Shown: positions 55,880 to 64,000 of the stretch, one piece after another
How the letters are laid out: each line of letters starts with the position of its first letter
Numbering within the stretch: position 1 is the stretch's first letter
Assembly: GCA_022264855.1 (NCBI GenBank)
Contig: JABYQU010000039.1
Coordinates: forward strand, 248,001-312,000
Origin: Lenzites betulinus
Taxonomy: Eukaryota > Basidiomycota > Agaricomycetes > Polyporales > Polyporaceae
Reading direction: 5' to 3'
DNA: 64,000 nt
Position numbers and translations under genes: made by a program
The notes under the pieces: generated by a model
What the model was told of the DNA's origin: nothing
Database searches by the model: none
Seen by the model: the letters and a program-made list of their open reading frames with translations, nothing else

Positions 55880-57592
55880 ATGTCGACCACCAGGCGTTCG
55901 ACGCCGGTTTCGCGACCGGCCAGCACACCCCCCACGGCGAAGGCGACCTTGTTAGGCGCCCACGCCAACGCAGCAGCGACGTCGGGCTCACCGACGCAAC
56001 AGCGGAAAGCGAAGAAACCAACAGCCTCACAAGTAGCCTGGAAGGAAGCAGAAACGGTGGTGCCTGATCTGCAGGCAGCCCTGCAGCTTCTCCAGGGTCA
56101 CCGCCTGATACCGGAGGGATCTCACGCCTTAACGGGCGAGTCGCTTGTCTCCGGACTACTGCATTTTGCTTTCGTCGCTCCCACCAGCGAACTCGCTCGT
56201 CAAGGCCTAATCGTGTTCGCCTATCTCGCTAAGGACATCTTCGCCGACGACTCCCAAACTGCAGTCAGCGAGGTTGTGCTTGAGCACGCCGAAGATCACA
56301 TGCACCTCCGACTCGACTACCACACGTCCCACGTTGAAGATCGCGTCAAAGATTTCGCGGCGGTGGTGGAGAAGATGCGGGAAGAAGTAGAAAGGTGCAC
56401 CGGGGAGCTGCGCGACACGTGCAAGAGGGTGTGCGGTGCGGAGGATGCGCTGCTAGAGGCGCGAACAGGGTGGCAGGAGGCGGCAACGCAGGCCCCTAGT
56501 GCTGGTATGCCCGCCGCCCACGCTCAGACACTAACCATCGCGACAGCCCCGTTGCGGGTGCGCCGGGCTGCCACCCTGGCCGACCTCCTGCAGCGTCAAG
56601 TCATGGTGAGAGGCGCAGCGTTGCAGGCGGAGGACGGGGTTGCAATCACGGACAAGGCACTCTGCGAACGCACCCGTGAAGTGCTGGTAGAGCTCCAGCG
56701 CAGTGGCCTCACCCCCCCTCGGGACGGCACACTCGAGAATGCAAGAATCCTGCCGCACGGTGACGTTATCTTCACCTTCTCATCCATCGATCTCGCAAAA
56801 TGGATACACAAGCCGGCAGTGGCAAAGCTGTTCTCTCGCAAGATGGGAATGACTGCCAGGCTGGTAGAGCGTACGTATCGGCTGGTTGCAGAGCAAGTGC
56901 CCGTCACCTTTGATCCAAAAGATGAGGCGGCACTGCGGGCCATCGAGGAGGCACACCAGCTCGCGCCCAACACCATCACTCGCGCCGACTGGATCAAGCC
57001 CCTGCATCGCCGATTCCCTGGCCAGCGGACAGCCTTCCTGATGCTGACCATGGCAGGTGTCAACCACGCCAACGCGGCGATCTCGGGCCTGACCATTGCG
57101 GGGAGGAAAGTACTGGTGCGACGGGACTACGACGAGCCCAAGCGCTGCTCACGGTGTCAGGAGTATGCCGGCCATTTCGCTCGCGACTGCAAGGCGCCGC
57201 ATGATGTCTGCACCAACTGCGCAGGCACCCACGCGACAGCACAGTGTCCGCATGTGGGCGACCCCCTCCAGCACCACTGCGCCAACTGCAAGGAGAGCGG
57301 GCACGCAGCGTGGGACCGCGCCTGCCCAACGCTGCGCGCACGGGTGAGTGCACAGGTTCACCGTAAGGCTAACAGCGGCTTTAGGTTCTTTGTCACCAAT
57401 GCCCCGGAGACGTGGGTGTCGGATGAAGAGGAGCTTGCCAGAGCCCCGCCACCTCCCACTGTCTGGTCGCAGGTGCAGCACCATTTCGACAGAGTGGACA
57501 CAGCGCCGCACCCGCACGCATCGCAGCAGGGCACGCTGGACGCCTTTTATGGCACACCTGAGCAGTCGGCCGGCCCCTCCCGCCGTCAATGA
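55880..57592 (+). CDS. LINE ORF1, gag-like RNA-binding protein with zinc knuckles
   Basis: 570 residues, intact. Low-complexity basic N-terminus; a helical region around 160-210 (VEDRVKDFAAVVEKMREEVE), a likely RRM-like middle part, then three cysteine/histidine knuckles near 415-475: CSRCQEYAGHFARDC, CTNCAGTHATAQC and CANCKESGHAAWDRAC. Such proteins bind the LINE RNA. The stop codon TGA overlaps the ATG of ORF2 as ATGA (57,589-57,592), pointing to coupled termination and re-initiation. An upstream ATG at 55,849 is in another frame. Confidence 0.9.
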   Translation: MSTTRRSTPVSRPASTPPTAKATLLGAHANAAATSGSPTQQRKAKKPTASQVAWKEAETVVPDLQAALQLLQGHRLIPEGSHALTGESLVSGLLHFAFVAPTSELARQGLIVFAYLAKDIFADDSQTAVSEVVLEHAEDHMHLRLDYHTSHVEDRVKDFAAVVEKMREEVERCTGELRDTCKRVCGAEDALLEARTGWQEAATQAPSAGMPAAHAQTLTIATAPLRVRRAATLADLLQRQVMVRGAALQAEDGVAITDKALCERTREVLVELQRSGLTPPRDGTLENARILPHGDVIFTFSSIDLAKWIHKPAVAKLFSRKMGMTARLVERTYRLVAEQVPVTFDPKDEAALRAIEEAHQLAPNTITRADWIKPLHRRFPGQRTAFLMLTMAGVNHANAAISGLTIAGRKVLVRRDYDEPKRCSRCQEYAGHFARDCKAPHDVCTNCAGTHATAQCPHVGDPLQHHCANCKESGHAAWDRACPTLRARVSAQVHRKANSGFRFFVTNAPETWVSDEEELARAPPPPTVWSQVQHHFDRVDTAPHPHASQQGTLDAFYGTPEQSAGPSRRQ

Positions 57593-57735
57593 ACAACGCA
57601 CAGCAAAAACCTTTGCGTATATGGCAACAGAATCTCAATAAGTCTGGGCGAGCCCAGCATGATTTACTTAATGACCCGTTCTTCGCTGATTTCGACTTGA
57701 TTGCCTTGCAGGAGCCATATCTCACATTTTTGGGG
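57589..57735 (+). pseudogene. LINE ORF2 start: truncated APE endonuclease
   Basis: Starts MNNAQQKPLRIWQQNLNKSG and reaches FDLIALQEPYL, the first two blocks of an APE-type endonuclease (Asn and Glu of the active site). It then breaks off and shifts frame inside TTTTTGGGG at 57,727-57,735 directly into DFRRVDWVAFERAL, which normally follows the end of the endonuclease domain. Most of the domain, roughly 150-200 residues including the SDH-type catalytic end, is missing. Confidence 0.8.
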
Positions 57736-57746
57736 ACTTCCGCCGG

Positions 57747-60700
57747 GTGGACTGGGTTGCGTTCGAGCGTGCTCTATCTGAGCGGATTGAGGCGCGGCAC
57801 TTCCCGGCCAACATCTGCTCAACCGCGCGCTTTGACACCGTTCTTGACGGTTTGATGGATGACCTTCAAGCCACAATCGTGGAGCACGTCCCAGAGACAG
57901 CAGACACTCCATATGCGAAGCGTTGGTGGTCATCGGAGCTGGCGAAGGCCCGCAAAGAGAAGGAGAGACTCGCACACGTGTCGCACCAGCATTGCGAGGA
58001 TGCTAAGCACCCGGCACATGCTGAGTACCAACACTTTCGGAACACCTATGCTGACAGCATTACAGTGGCAAAGAACAACTTCTGGAAGGCGTGGATTGAC
58101 TCCATCGAAGGCAAGACCATCTGGGACGCCAACCGTTTCCTCAAGCACAGAGCGACAGATGGCGGCGGGGCCCGTATCCCCCCGATACGGGTGTCAGCGC
58201 CAGACGGGCAGGAGACAGTGCTGACGTCCGACGATGACAAGAGTGCGGAATTCCACCGTACCTTCTTCCTCCCGCCCAGTACTGCAGCGGTCCCAGCGGG
58301 TCCATTCCCCAAGCCAAAGTTCGACTTCAAGCCAATCACCGACACTCAAGTTCGGCGCGCAATCATGGCCCTCCGGGCGTTCAAGGCGCCAGGTCCCGAT
58401 GCGATTCCCAACGAGGTCTACAAGCACTGTGTAGAGACACTCACGCCAGTGCTCGGTTCCCTTTTCTGGGCCACCTTCACGCTAAGCTACTACCCTGAGC
58501 GATGGAAAGTGTCTGACACTGTTGTACTGCAGAAGCCTGGTAAGGACGACTACACTGTTGCGAAGGCGTGGCGCCCAATAGCCCTCCTGGATTGTATGTT
58601 GAAGATACTGTCCCGGTGCATTGCAGACGTCCTCGTCTATGAGGCGGAGCAGAAGTCCATGCTTGCCCACCTGCAATTTGGGGGGCAGGCTGGGCGCACC
58701 ACGACGGACTCGATTCACCTTGTCACCAAGCTCATCAAGGATGCGCAGCGGAGAAACAATGTCACCTCGGTTGTTTTCCTTGACATCAAGTCAGCCTTCC
58801 TGGCAGCCTCGCCTGAGCGCCTGTACTTCAACCTGCGCACACGCGGCGTCCCGCAAGAGTATGTCGAGTGGCTCCGGGTCAAGCTCACTGGACGCGCTAC
58901 ACGGCTCCACTTCGATGACTTCTCGTCTGAACGGTTTGATATTCTCAGCGGCATCGACCAAGGATTCCCACTTTCCGTCATTCTCTATGCTTTCTACAAT
59001 TCTGATCTAATTGACAGTGCAGACACAGCGGACAAGGAGCATGCGGTGGGTTCAATGGACGACGTGGCTTTGGTGGTCACGGGCAAGACTTTTGCCGACT
59101 GCCACGGTCGGGTGTGGCGGTTCATGGACCGCAATGGTGGTGCACAAGACTGGTCCCGTTCACATAATTCGGCTTTCTCGTTGGACAAGTTCGCTCTCAT
59201 CAACTGCAAGTCTCAGCTGAAGCAAATCGGACTAGGCCCACCCCTGCAACTCACGGACGGGACCGTGATCGGACCGACAGATCACCACCGTTTCCTCGGA
59301 GTGCTCATTGACCAGGGACTGCGTTTCAAGCAACATGTCGCTTTCGCCTATGCAAAAGGCAGTCGGCTTATCTCCCAGATCAGGCGACTCGCTGTGGCGC
59401 GCAACGGGCTCACATTGGCGGTTGTGCGCCGCCTGTATCTTGCAGTTGTCGTCCCGAGCATGTTGTACGCTGCTGATACGTTTCTCACCCCTCTCAGGAA
59501 ACTGCGCGGCCAGACGCACAAGCACGGCTCGGTCGGGCACATTCGGCGACTCGCCATCGTGCAGCGCCAGGTGCTTCTCGCCATGACAGGGGCCCTGCGC
59601 TCTGCACCGACCGACGCGCTGGAGGCGCATGCCCACCTCCTCCCCTTCGACATGCTGGTGGACAAGTTGTGTCAGCGCGCAGCCGTTCGCCTCTGCACGC
59701 TGCCCAAGTCGCACCCGCTGGCCGCCCATATCCGCCGGGCAGGGCGTCGCTTAGTCAAGGCCCACCGCTCCGCTCTGCATGAGTTACTGGATGCTTACCG
59801 TCCGTGGCTTGATGTTGCGCACACTGAGCGGGTCCGGCCTGTTCGGCTGCACCCGCGCTGGACGCCACGACACCGGGTGCACATTGTACCAGACCGAGCG
59901 GCAGCAGTCGAGGATGACGCACAGTGGGCTGGGGGTGGGGCGTACAGGGTCTACACTGACGGGTCAGACTGTGATGGCGGTGTCAGGGCGGCGGCACTTC
60001 TGTACTCGCCTGGCAGAGAGCAGCCTGAGATCTTGCAGCTGCACCTGGGCCCTTCGATGCGGCACACCGTATACAAAGCGGAAATAGTGGCCACCATCCT
60101 CGGCGTCACCTTGCTTCAACGGGCACTCCTCTGCACTCGCGCGGCCTCAATTGGGCTCGACAACATGGCAGCCATACAGGCCTCCTCGCTACGTTCTCCC
60201 AGTGCAGGCAGATACCTCACTGACATATTTCACAGTGCAGTTCGCTCCCTCAAGCTCTCACGCCCCCACCTGCGGCTCACGCTGCGGTGGGTACCAGGAC
60301 ACTCGGACGTGCCGGGGAATGAGGCGGCAGACGAGGCTGCCAAGGAGGCAGCGGGCGGTCAGTCCTCGGACACGGCCACCCTTCCGCGGTCTCTTCACAA
60401 GCCCCTCCCGCTCAGTGCCTCACGCGCGCGGCAGAACTTCAAGCAGGAACTCGATAGGCGGGCAGCAGTGCGCTGGCGTGCTTCAGTGCATGGAGTGCGC
60501 TTGGCGGAGATCGACAAGGCGATGCCATCAAAGCGCTACGGCGAGCTGGTTGCTCACCTCCCCCGACGGCATGCAAATCTTCTCATGCAGTTCTGCACTA
60601 ATCATGTTCCTCTGCAGGCATATCTTGCACGCATCGGCAAGGCGGACACGGTGACTTGTCCTACCTGCGGCACGGCGCCAGAGACAGTCGCCCACTACCT

Positions 60701-60920
60701 ACTCGCCTGCCCAACGTACGCGCTCCACCGCGCCGTGCACTTCCAGTCCCTCGGCTTCTCCGGATGGACACTCACCACACTCCTCAACTCCAGAGAGGCT
60801 CTCCGCCCCCTCTTCACATATGTCAATGCGACGGGTCGACTGCGCACTGTGGTCGGCGCACTGGTTGGAGAGCATGCAGGCTATCCCGACAGCGACGACG
60901 ACATGGGCGACACCTCGTAG
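57747..60920 (+). CDS. LINE ORF2 remainder: reverse transcriptase, RNase H, zinc finger
   Basis: 1057 codons without a stop, but no own start codon at 57,747 (GTG); it was once continuous with the upstream frame. Reverse transcriptase blocks: VVLQKPGKDDYTVAKAWRPI, LQFGGQAGRTTTDSIH, VVFLDIKSAFLAAS (first Asp), GIDQGFPLSVILYAFYN and GSMDDVALVVTG (the DD pair, with Met where Ala/Val or Tyr is usual). RNase H: YTDGSDCDGG, YKAEIVATILG, GLDNMAAIQASS and VPGHSDVPGNEAADEAAKEA, so its acidic residues are all present. The C-terminus has CPTCGTAPETVAHYLLAC. RT and RNase H may still be functional. Confidence 0.85.
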   Translation: MDWVAFERALSERIEARHFPANICSTARFDTVLDGLMDDLQATIVEHVPETADTPYAKRWWSSELAKARKEKERLAHVSHQHCEDAKHPAHAEYQHFRNTYADSITVAKNNFWKAWIDSIEGKTIWDANRFLKHRATDGGGARIPPIRVSAPDGQETVLTSDDDKSAEFHRTFFLPPSTAAVPAGPFPKPKFDFKPITDTQVRRAIMALRAFKAPGPDAIPNEVYKHCVETLTPVLGSLFWATFTLSYYPERWKVSDTVVLQKPGKDDYTVAKAWRPIALLDCMLKILSRCIADVLVYEAEQKSMLAHLQFGGQAGRTTTDSIHLVTKLIKDAQRRNNVTSVVFLDIKSAFLAASPERLYFNLRTRGVPQEYVEWLRVKLTGRATRLHFDDFSSERFDILSGIDQGFPLSVILYAFYNSDLIDSADTADKEHAVGSMDDVALVVTGKTFADCHGRVWRFMDRNGGAQDWSRSHNSAFSLDKFALINCKSQLKQIGLGPPLQLTDGTVIGPTDHHRFLGVLIDQGLRFKQHVAFAYAKGSRLISQIRRLAVARNGLTLAVVRRLYLAVVVPSMLYAADTFLTPLRKLRGQTHKHGSVGHIRRLAIVQRQVLLAMTGALRSAPTDALEAHAHLLPFDMLVDKLCQRAAVRLCTLPKSHPLAAHIRRAGRRLVKAHRSALHELLDAYRPWLDVAHTERVRPVRLHPRWTPRHRVHIVPDRAAAVEDDAQWAGGGAYRVYTDGSDCDGGVRAAALLYSPGREQPEILQLHLGPSMRHTVYKAEIVATILGVTLLQRALLCTRAASIGLDNMAAIQASSLRSPSAGRYLTDIFHSAVRSLKLSRPHLRLTLRWVPGHSDVPGNEAADEAAKEAAGGQSSDTATLPRSLHKPLPLSASRARQNFKQELDRRAAVRWRASVHGVRLAEIDKAMPSKRYGELVAHLPRRHANLLMQFCTNHVPLQAYLARIGKADTVTCPTCGTAPETVAHYLLACPTYALHRAVHFQSLGFSGWTLTTLLNSREALRPLFTYVNATGRLRTVVGALVGEHAGYPDSDDDMGDTS

Positions 60921-61428
60921 CCGCCCGCGCTTTCTTTCCCTCCCTTTTCTCTTTTATTCTTTACGACAGCTTGGGGCGCTGCACCCGTAACCTCCGCGTG
61001 GGGCCGGGGGAGTTCTGACCCCGTTGTGGTGTCCGCCCAACGTGTGTACCCCTCCCGTAGCAAGAGGCCACAGGCCCGGCATGTGCTCGCACCGTCTCGA
61101 AGTGCGGGAGGTTTAGATCCCGGTGCCCTGCCGTCCGCGGCCGGCGCGGTGGGTGCAGTTTGTCCCCTTACGTAGTCTTCTATCTGTTGTGTTCACAACG
61201 GCGGTCTATTTTTCATGTTACAGCTTCTACTCTCTGGCTCCTGGTCTCGGTCTCACTCTTACTCATACTATTGTGCTGCGACGACACTATGTCGTCGTAC
61301 TCTCCTCTCTCATCCCTGCTTACGACCGCCTACCCCCCTTGCCCCCTCTCCCGTAGTGACCTGCTTTGTATCGCCTACCATAGGGCTCGGCCCTCGAGGG
61401 CAATAAACGAGGATTCAAAGAAAAAAAA
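60921..61428 (+). other. LINE 3' untranslated region with A-rich tail
   Basis: GC-rich first half (including GGGAGGTTTAGATCCCGGTGC near 61,106), CT-rich second half and a terminal A-rich run. Short open frames here are not supported. Confidence 0.7.
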
Positions 61429-61440
61429 AGTCTTGTGGCT
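61429..61440. repeat. LINE target-site duplication, 3' copy
   Basis: Second AGTCTTGTGGCT, directly after the A-rich tail; the right repeat copy continues from the next base. Confidence 0.88.
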
Positions 61441-62370
61441 ATGACACAGTTTTATCCTTTACTCTATGTTCAATAATGCAGTCACACCATATATGATCTA
61501 CAGTCTGTAGCACATACTATGACTAGATATGACACTATCTATGAGGGTGGTAGCTCATATATATAATATTGTAATCACCCACCACTATTAATATTAGTTT
61601 GACCTTATCTCAGTATTATATCTTCTCAGATCATTCAAATATTCTATTGGTGTCTATATAAAGATTTATATAACTCTCTAAACAATGCCACTATTCAATA
61701 GCTGTCTGTAAATGCCTAAGCCTGTTGTTAGTGCTATATCTCATGTGTATTTAGTATGAACTCTAGAGCTCCAGTATATAACACCATAATTGACTCTGTC
61801 ATATACTGGCTATCCCTATACTCATCCTTCTGCCACAGGAGTACTCCATCTTACTATTACTTTAGTTGGACTTCTTCTATTCAACTCACCCAATGCAGAA
61901 CTCTAGTTAGACTCTGATCAGGTCCTTTCTATGAGTCATGAGGACTGGACTTTTAGCCTTTTACTCCATACCACATAAGGATGTAATCTCATTGCCACCC
62001 CAAAGTATTCCTAGTAGCTCTGTGACAGCCTTTGTCCTTATGCAGAACTCTAACTAGTTTTTTCTTTCAATTATCATATAAGATATGGACACTTACCCTT
62101 TTAAATGGTATATAGTAATAGTAAACCTATTATACAAATACATTGTAGGAGATAATATGATCAAATGCAATAATGCTAATGAAAAATGATCACAAATGCT
62201 GGAAATGCCAAAATCATAAGCTTCATATAAGCTATAATTCTGCTATGGGTATATAAATTTTGACAATAGCAAAAAACAGATGCTATGATATACTAAGCCA
62301 TAGAATATGTTTGAAACCTCTAACAAATTCCCCACCCTCAGCAATTGTATCTGCCAGTAGTGGCCCACTT
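61441..62370 (-). repeat. 962-bp repeat, right copy, part 2
   Basis: Reverse complement of 43,885-44,814. It includes the short shared open frame ending VSNIFYGLVYHSICFLLLSK that appears in both copies. Similarity ends at GTGGCCCACTTC (about 62,370). Confidence 0.85.
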
Positions 62371-63420
62371 CAAACAAGTGTACTGATGGCAGTATTGCTT
62401 CAACCAGGGATTCTAATATGTGCATATATCTACTTGCTATTGACAGCAAATAGCCTGTAAATGACACATCAGTGGAGTAAGCATATGTATATGTACAAAA
62501 CTGCAATATGAGCCATAATTTAAAGCTCAAGCACAGTGAAAATGCTGGATCATGCAAAGGATGTGCCACTCAATTGAGCAGACCTGCTGGGCCTCTGCTA
62601 CAGAGCCTGAGCAGTAAAGAGCAGCCATAAAAGCAATATCGTGTCCTCTTATCTAATGAAATATTGTCTCCTGTTATCTGATGCAACATTGGTACTGAAT
62701 CTGCAAGCATATTGTGCTCTCAGACATCTCAGATAATAATGACAATATGGGGGTTCATGAACCCATCCCCTTAAGGCAGCCTGACAGGCGCTATTAGCAC
62801 ACTCAATTGTGGAAGCAACATGGGTGACATGGTCATACTGGACACCATGGCAACAGCAGTACTGCCAGTGCCATAGGTGTGCTGGCATAAAAAGTGCCAC
62901 TCTATAAGGCTTTGCTTATATGGCAGGTGTTGGTGCTAGGGCAACTGGAGGGAAAGCAACAAGAGTGTGTTAGAAGGGGGTAGGCCATAGACAGGCAGTA
63001 GCAGTGAGTTACAGGCTGTAGCACAGGCATTGTGTATTAAAAATTTACACCCTACTTAATAATCACATCATCATAATCCATAAGGAGATTGCACTCTTAC
63101 TAATGAAGTGGGTGGCTTATAAATGTCCATAATTATTATAATTTCATTATAAGCTGTATGGCGCTTGAGCAAGCAGATTATAAGCAGGTTTACACAATTT
63201 GGCTTGATTTGGGTGATCCCACTTGTGCTGTGAGGAACGGAGCGAGGAACGAGCACCGGGACTCACAAGTGCTTACTAAGCAGACAGACAGAATGGGAAG
63301 AGAGCGAGTCCAGCTCTTAGGCACCTGGCAACTTCGCTCTCTTCCACCTCGTCGCTCTCAGTGCACTCTCTGCTTTTTTCGATACCAGTTGTCTACTCCT
63401 CAGATACAACAGAAAAAGTC
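62371..63420. other. AT-rich DNA leading into a gag-like gene
   Basis: About 1.05 kb. The first 800 bp are AT-rich and without recognisable content. From about 63,215 GC rises, with CACTTGTG and CACAAGTG facing each other (63,220-63,275); the last 200 bp may be the 5' LTR or leader of the element whose gag starts at 63,421. No primer-binding site identified. Confidence 0.4.
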
Positions 63421-64000
63421 ATGTCTACAACAGGAGACTCCAACACCAGACCCACAGGTATTATTAGAGAAAATCAGGGCACATATACCCAGCCTATCGG
63501 GTTGGCGTCAAACCCTGACGGAGCTACGGAAATGACGCCTACGGACCGCCTCGTGGCTGAAAACAAGGCACGCGCTCTCAGGAACCAAGATCGCACCACA
63601 CGCCGGGAAGCTGGGGAAGACGAGGTCGAGGATGATGAGTTACTGCAGGAGCTGACCCCAGGCTTGACTCCGACAAGCCTGCAATGGGTCCCGTCGCAGG
63701 CTCCCGAGGCCTTGGTGCTGACGGGGCTTATGGAAGCATTGCAGAAGGGAGGCGAAGAGGCCAAAATAGCTGTGTTCGCATGGGCGATGAGCATGGAAGG
63801 CCCCTCCAGGGACAGGGCTCTGGAGGTGCTGGGAAACATCTACAGAAAGACCGTGTCTACCGCGGAGAAGGACGACTCTGCCGCGAAGGTGACGGACTTG
63901 GACTTACTCATAGAGGGCGAGGAATCGCTCGACGACTTGGCAAGTACTGGGCGTCAGCTGGACTGTCGATTGATCACCCTTGTCAAACTAGGGTTCCACC
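63421..64000 (+). CDS. Gag-like protein of an LTR retrotransposon, partial (runs off the window)
   Basis: Open from ATG at 63,421 to the last base, 193 codons without a stop: MSTTGDSNTRPTGIIRENQG, DRLVAENKARALRNQDRTTR, an acidic EAGEDEVEDDELLQEL, then LMEALQKGGEEAKIAVFAWA and LITLVKLGFH. The Ser/Thr-rich start, acidic/basic helical middle and the LVKLGFH segment resemble gag regions of basidiomycete Ty3-type elements, but no zinc knuckle or protease lies inside the window, so the assignment is an inference. Codon use is GC-rich like the LINE and unlike the AT-rich flank. A host gene is the alternative. Confidence 0.45.
   Translation, partial: MSTTGDSNTRPTGIIRENQGTYTQPIGLASNPDGATEMTPTDRLVAENKARALRNQDRTTRREAGEDEVEDDELLQELTPGLTPTSLQWVPSQAPEALVLTGLMEALQKGGEEAKIAVFAWAMSMEGPSRDRALEVLGNIYRKTVSTAEKDDSAAKVTDLDLLIEGEESLDDLASTGRQLDCRLITLVKLGFH

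Larger units (their letters stand above)
55737..61428 (+). mobile_element. Tad1-like LINE retrotransposon, about 5.7 kb
   Basis: Order: 5' UTR (about 140 bp), ORF1 with three zinc knuckles, ORF2 with endonuclease remnant, reverse transcriptase, RNase H and C-terminal zinc finger, 3' UTR of about 500 bp, and an A-rich tail (AAAGAAAAAAAAA) at 61,418-61,429. The gag-like ORF1 plus APE/RT/RNase H layout fits fungal Tad1-clade LINEs. Flanked by a 12-nt target-site duplication and inserted into the right copy of the 962-bp repeat. GC content is far higher than the AT-rich surroundings, consistent with a recent arrival. Full-length except for an internal deletion in ORF2. Confidence 0.9.

Noticed and set aside
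61160..61444. Short hydrophobic frames after ORF2
   Set aside because: CT-rich LINE 3' UTR; overlapping frames of similar composition in several phases, no conserved start context.
1..64000. tRNA, rRNA or CRISPR arrays
   Set aside because: I looked for cloverleaf A/B-box spacing, rRNA signatures and regularly spaced repeats and saw none; the organism is a eukaryote, so CRISPR is not expected.

Overview
The window is fungal nuclear DNA, most likely from a mushroom-forming basidiomycete (Agaricomycetes, possibly Polyporales). Genes are dense, GC-rich and split by many 48-70 nt GT-AG introns. There is a cluster of FunK1 kinases, an alcohol-oxidase-type GMC enzyme, a Stealth-domain sugar-phosphate transferase, a CACTA/Plavaka-like DNA transposon and a Tad1-like LINE. 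All gene models below were built by hand from splice signals, reading phase and family resemblance; no transcript or database was consulted.

Region 1 (1-20,165): a multi-pass TM7S3/TM198-like membrane protein with a one-base frame break, then five FunK1 fungal protein-kinase genes. Gene A is on +; B, C, D and E are on -. B, C and D have identical lengths for their first four exons and are clearly tandem duplicates. E is more diverged and has HRN instead of HRD in its catalytic loop.

Region 2 (20,166-42,327): single-copy genes. They are BMS1 (40S ribosome biogenesis GTPase), a Cep57/Ppc89-like spindle-pole protein, a complete 14-exon alcohol oxidase ending in a peroxisomal ARL signal, a phi-like glutathione transferase, a hotdog acyl-CoA thioesterase, a Stealth/xylosylphosphotransferase-like protein, RRP6 (nuclear exosome 3'-5' exonuclease) and an RPAP3-like TPR co-chaperone. 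BMS1/Cep57 and RRP6/RPAP3 are head-to-head pairs on short shared promoters. Together they cover ribosome and RNA processing, polymerase assembly, spindle-pole function, oxidative metabolism and cell-surface glycan modification.

Region 3 (42,328-64,000): an AT-rich, gene-poor block of nested transposons. A decayed Plavaka-like element (about 45,089-54,206) carries a Tnp2 transposase pseudogene. That pseudogene is interrupted by a 2.06-kb element with about 277-bp inverted arms, one arm of which holds a 281-bp MITE with a TAG target duplication. Two almost identical inverted copies of a 962-bp repeat flank this block. The right copy is split by a 5.7-kb Tad1-like LINE with a 12-nt target-site duplication, so the left copy acts as the empty site. 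The LINE has an intact ORF1 and a long RT/RNase H frame but has lost most of its endonuclease domain. The window ends inside a further open gag-like frame, probably of an LTR retrotransposon.
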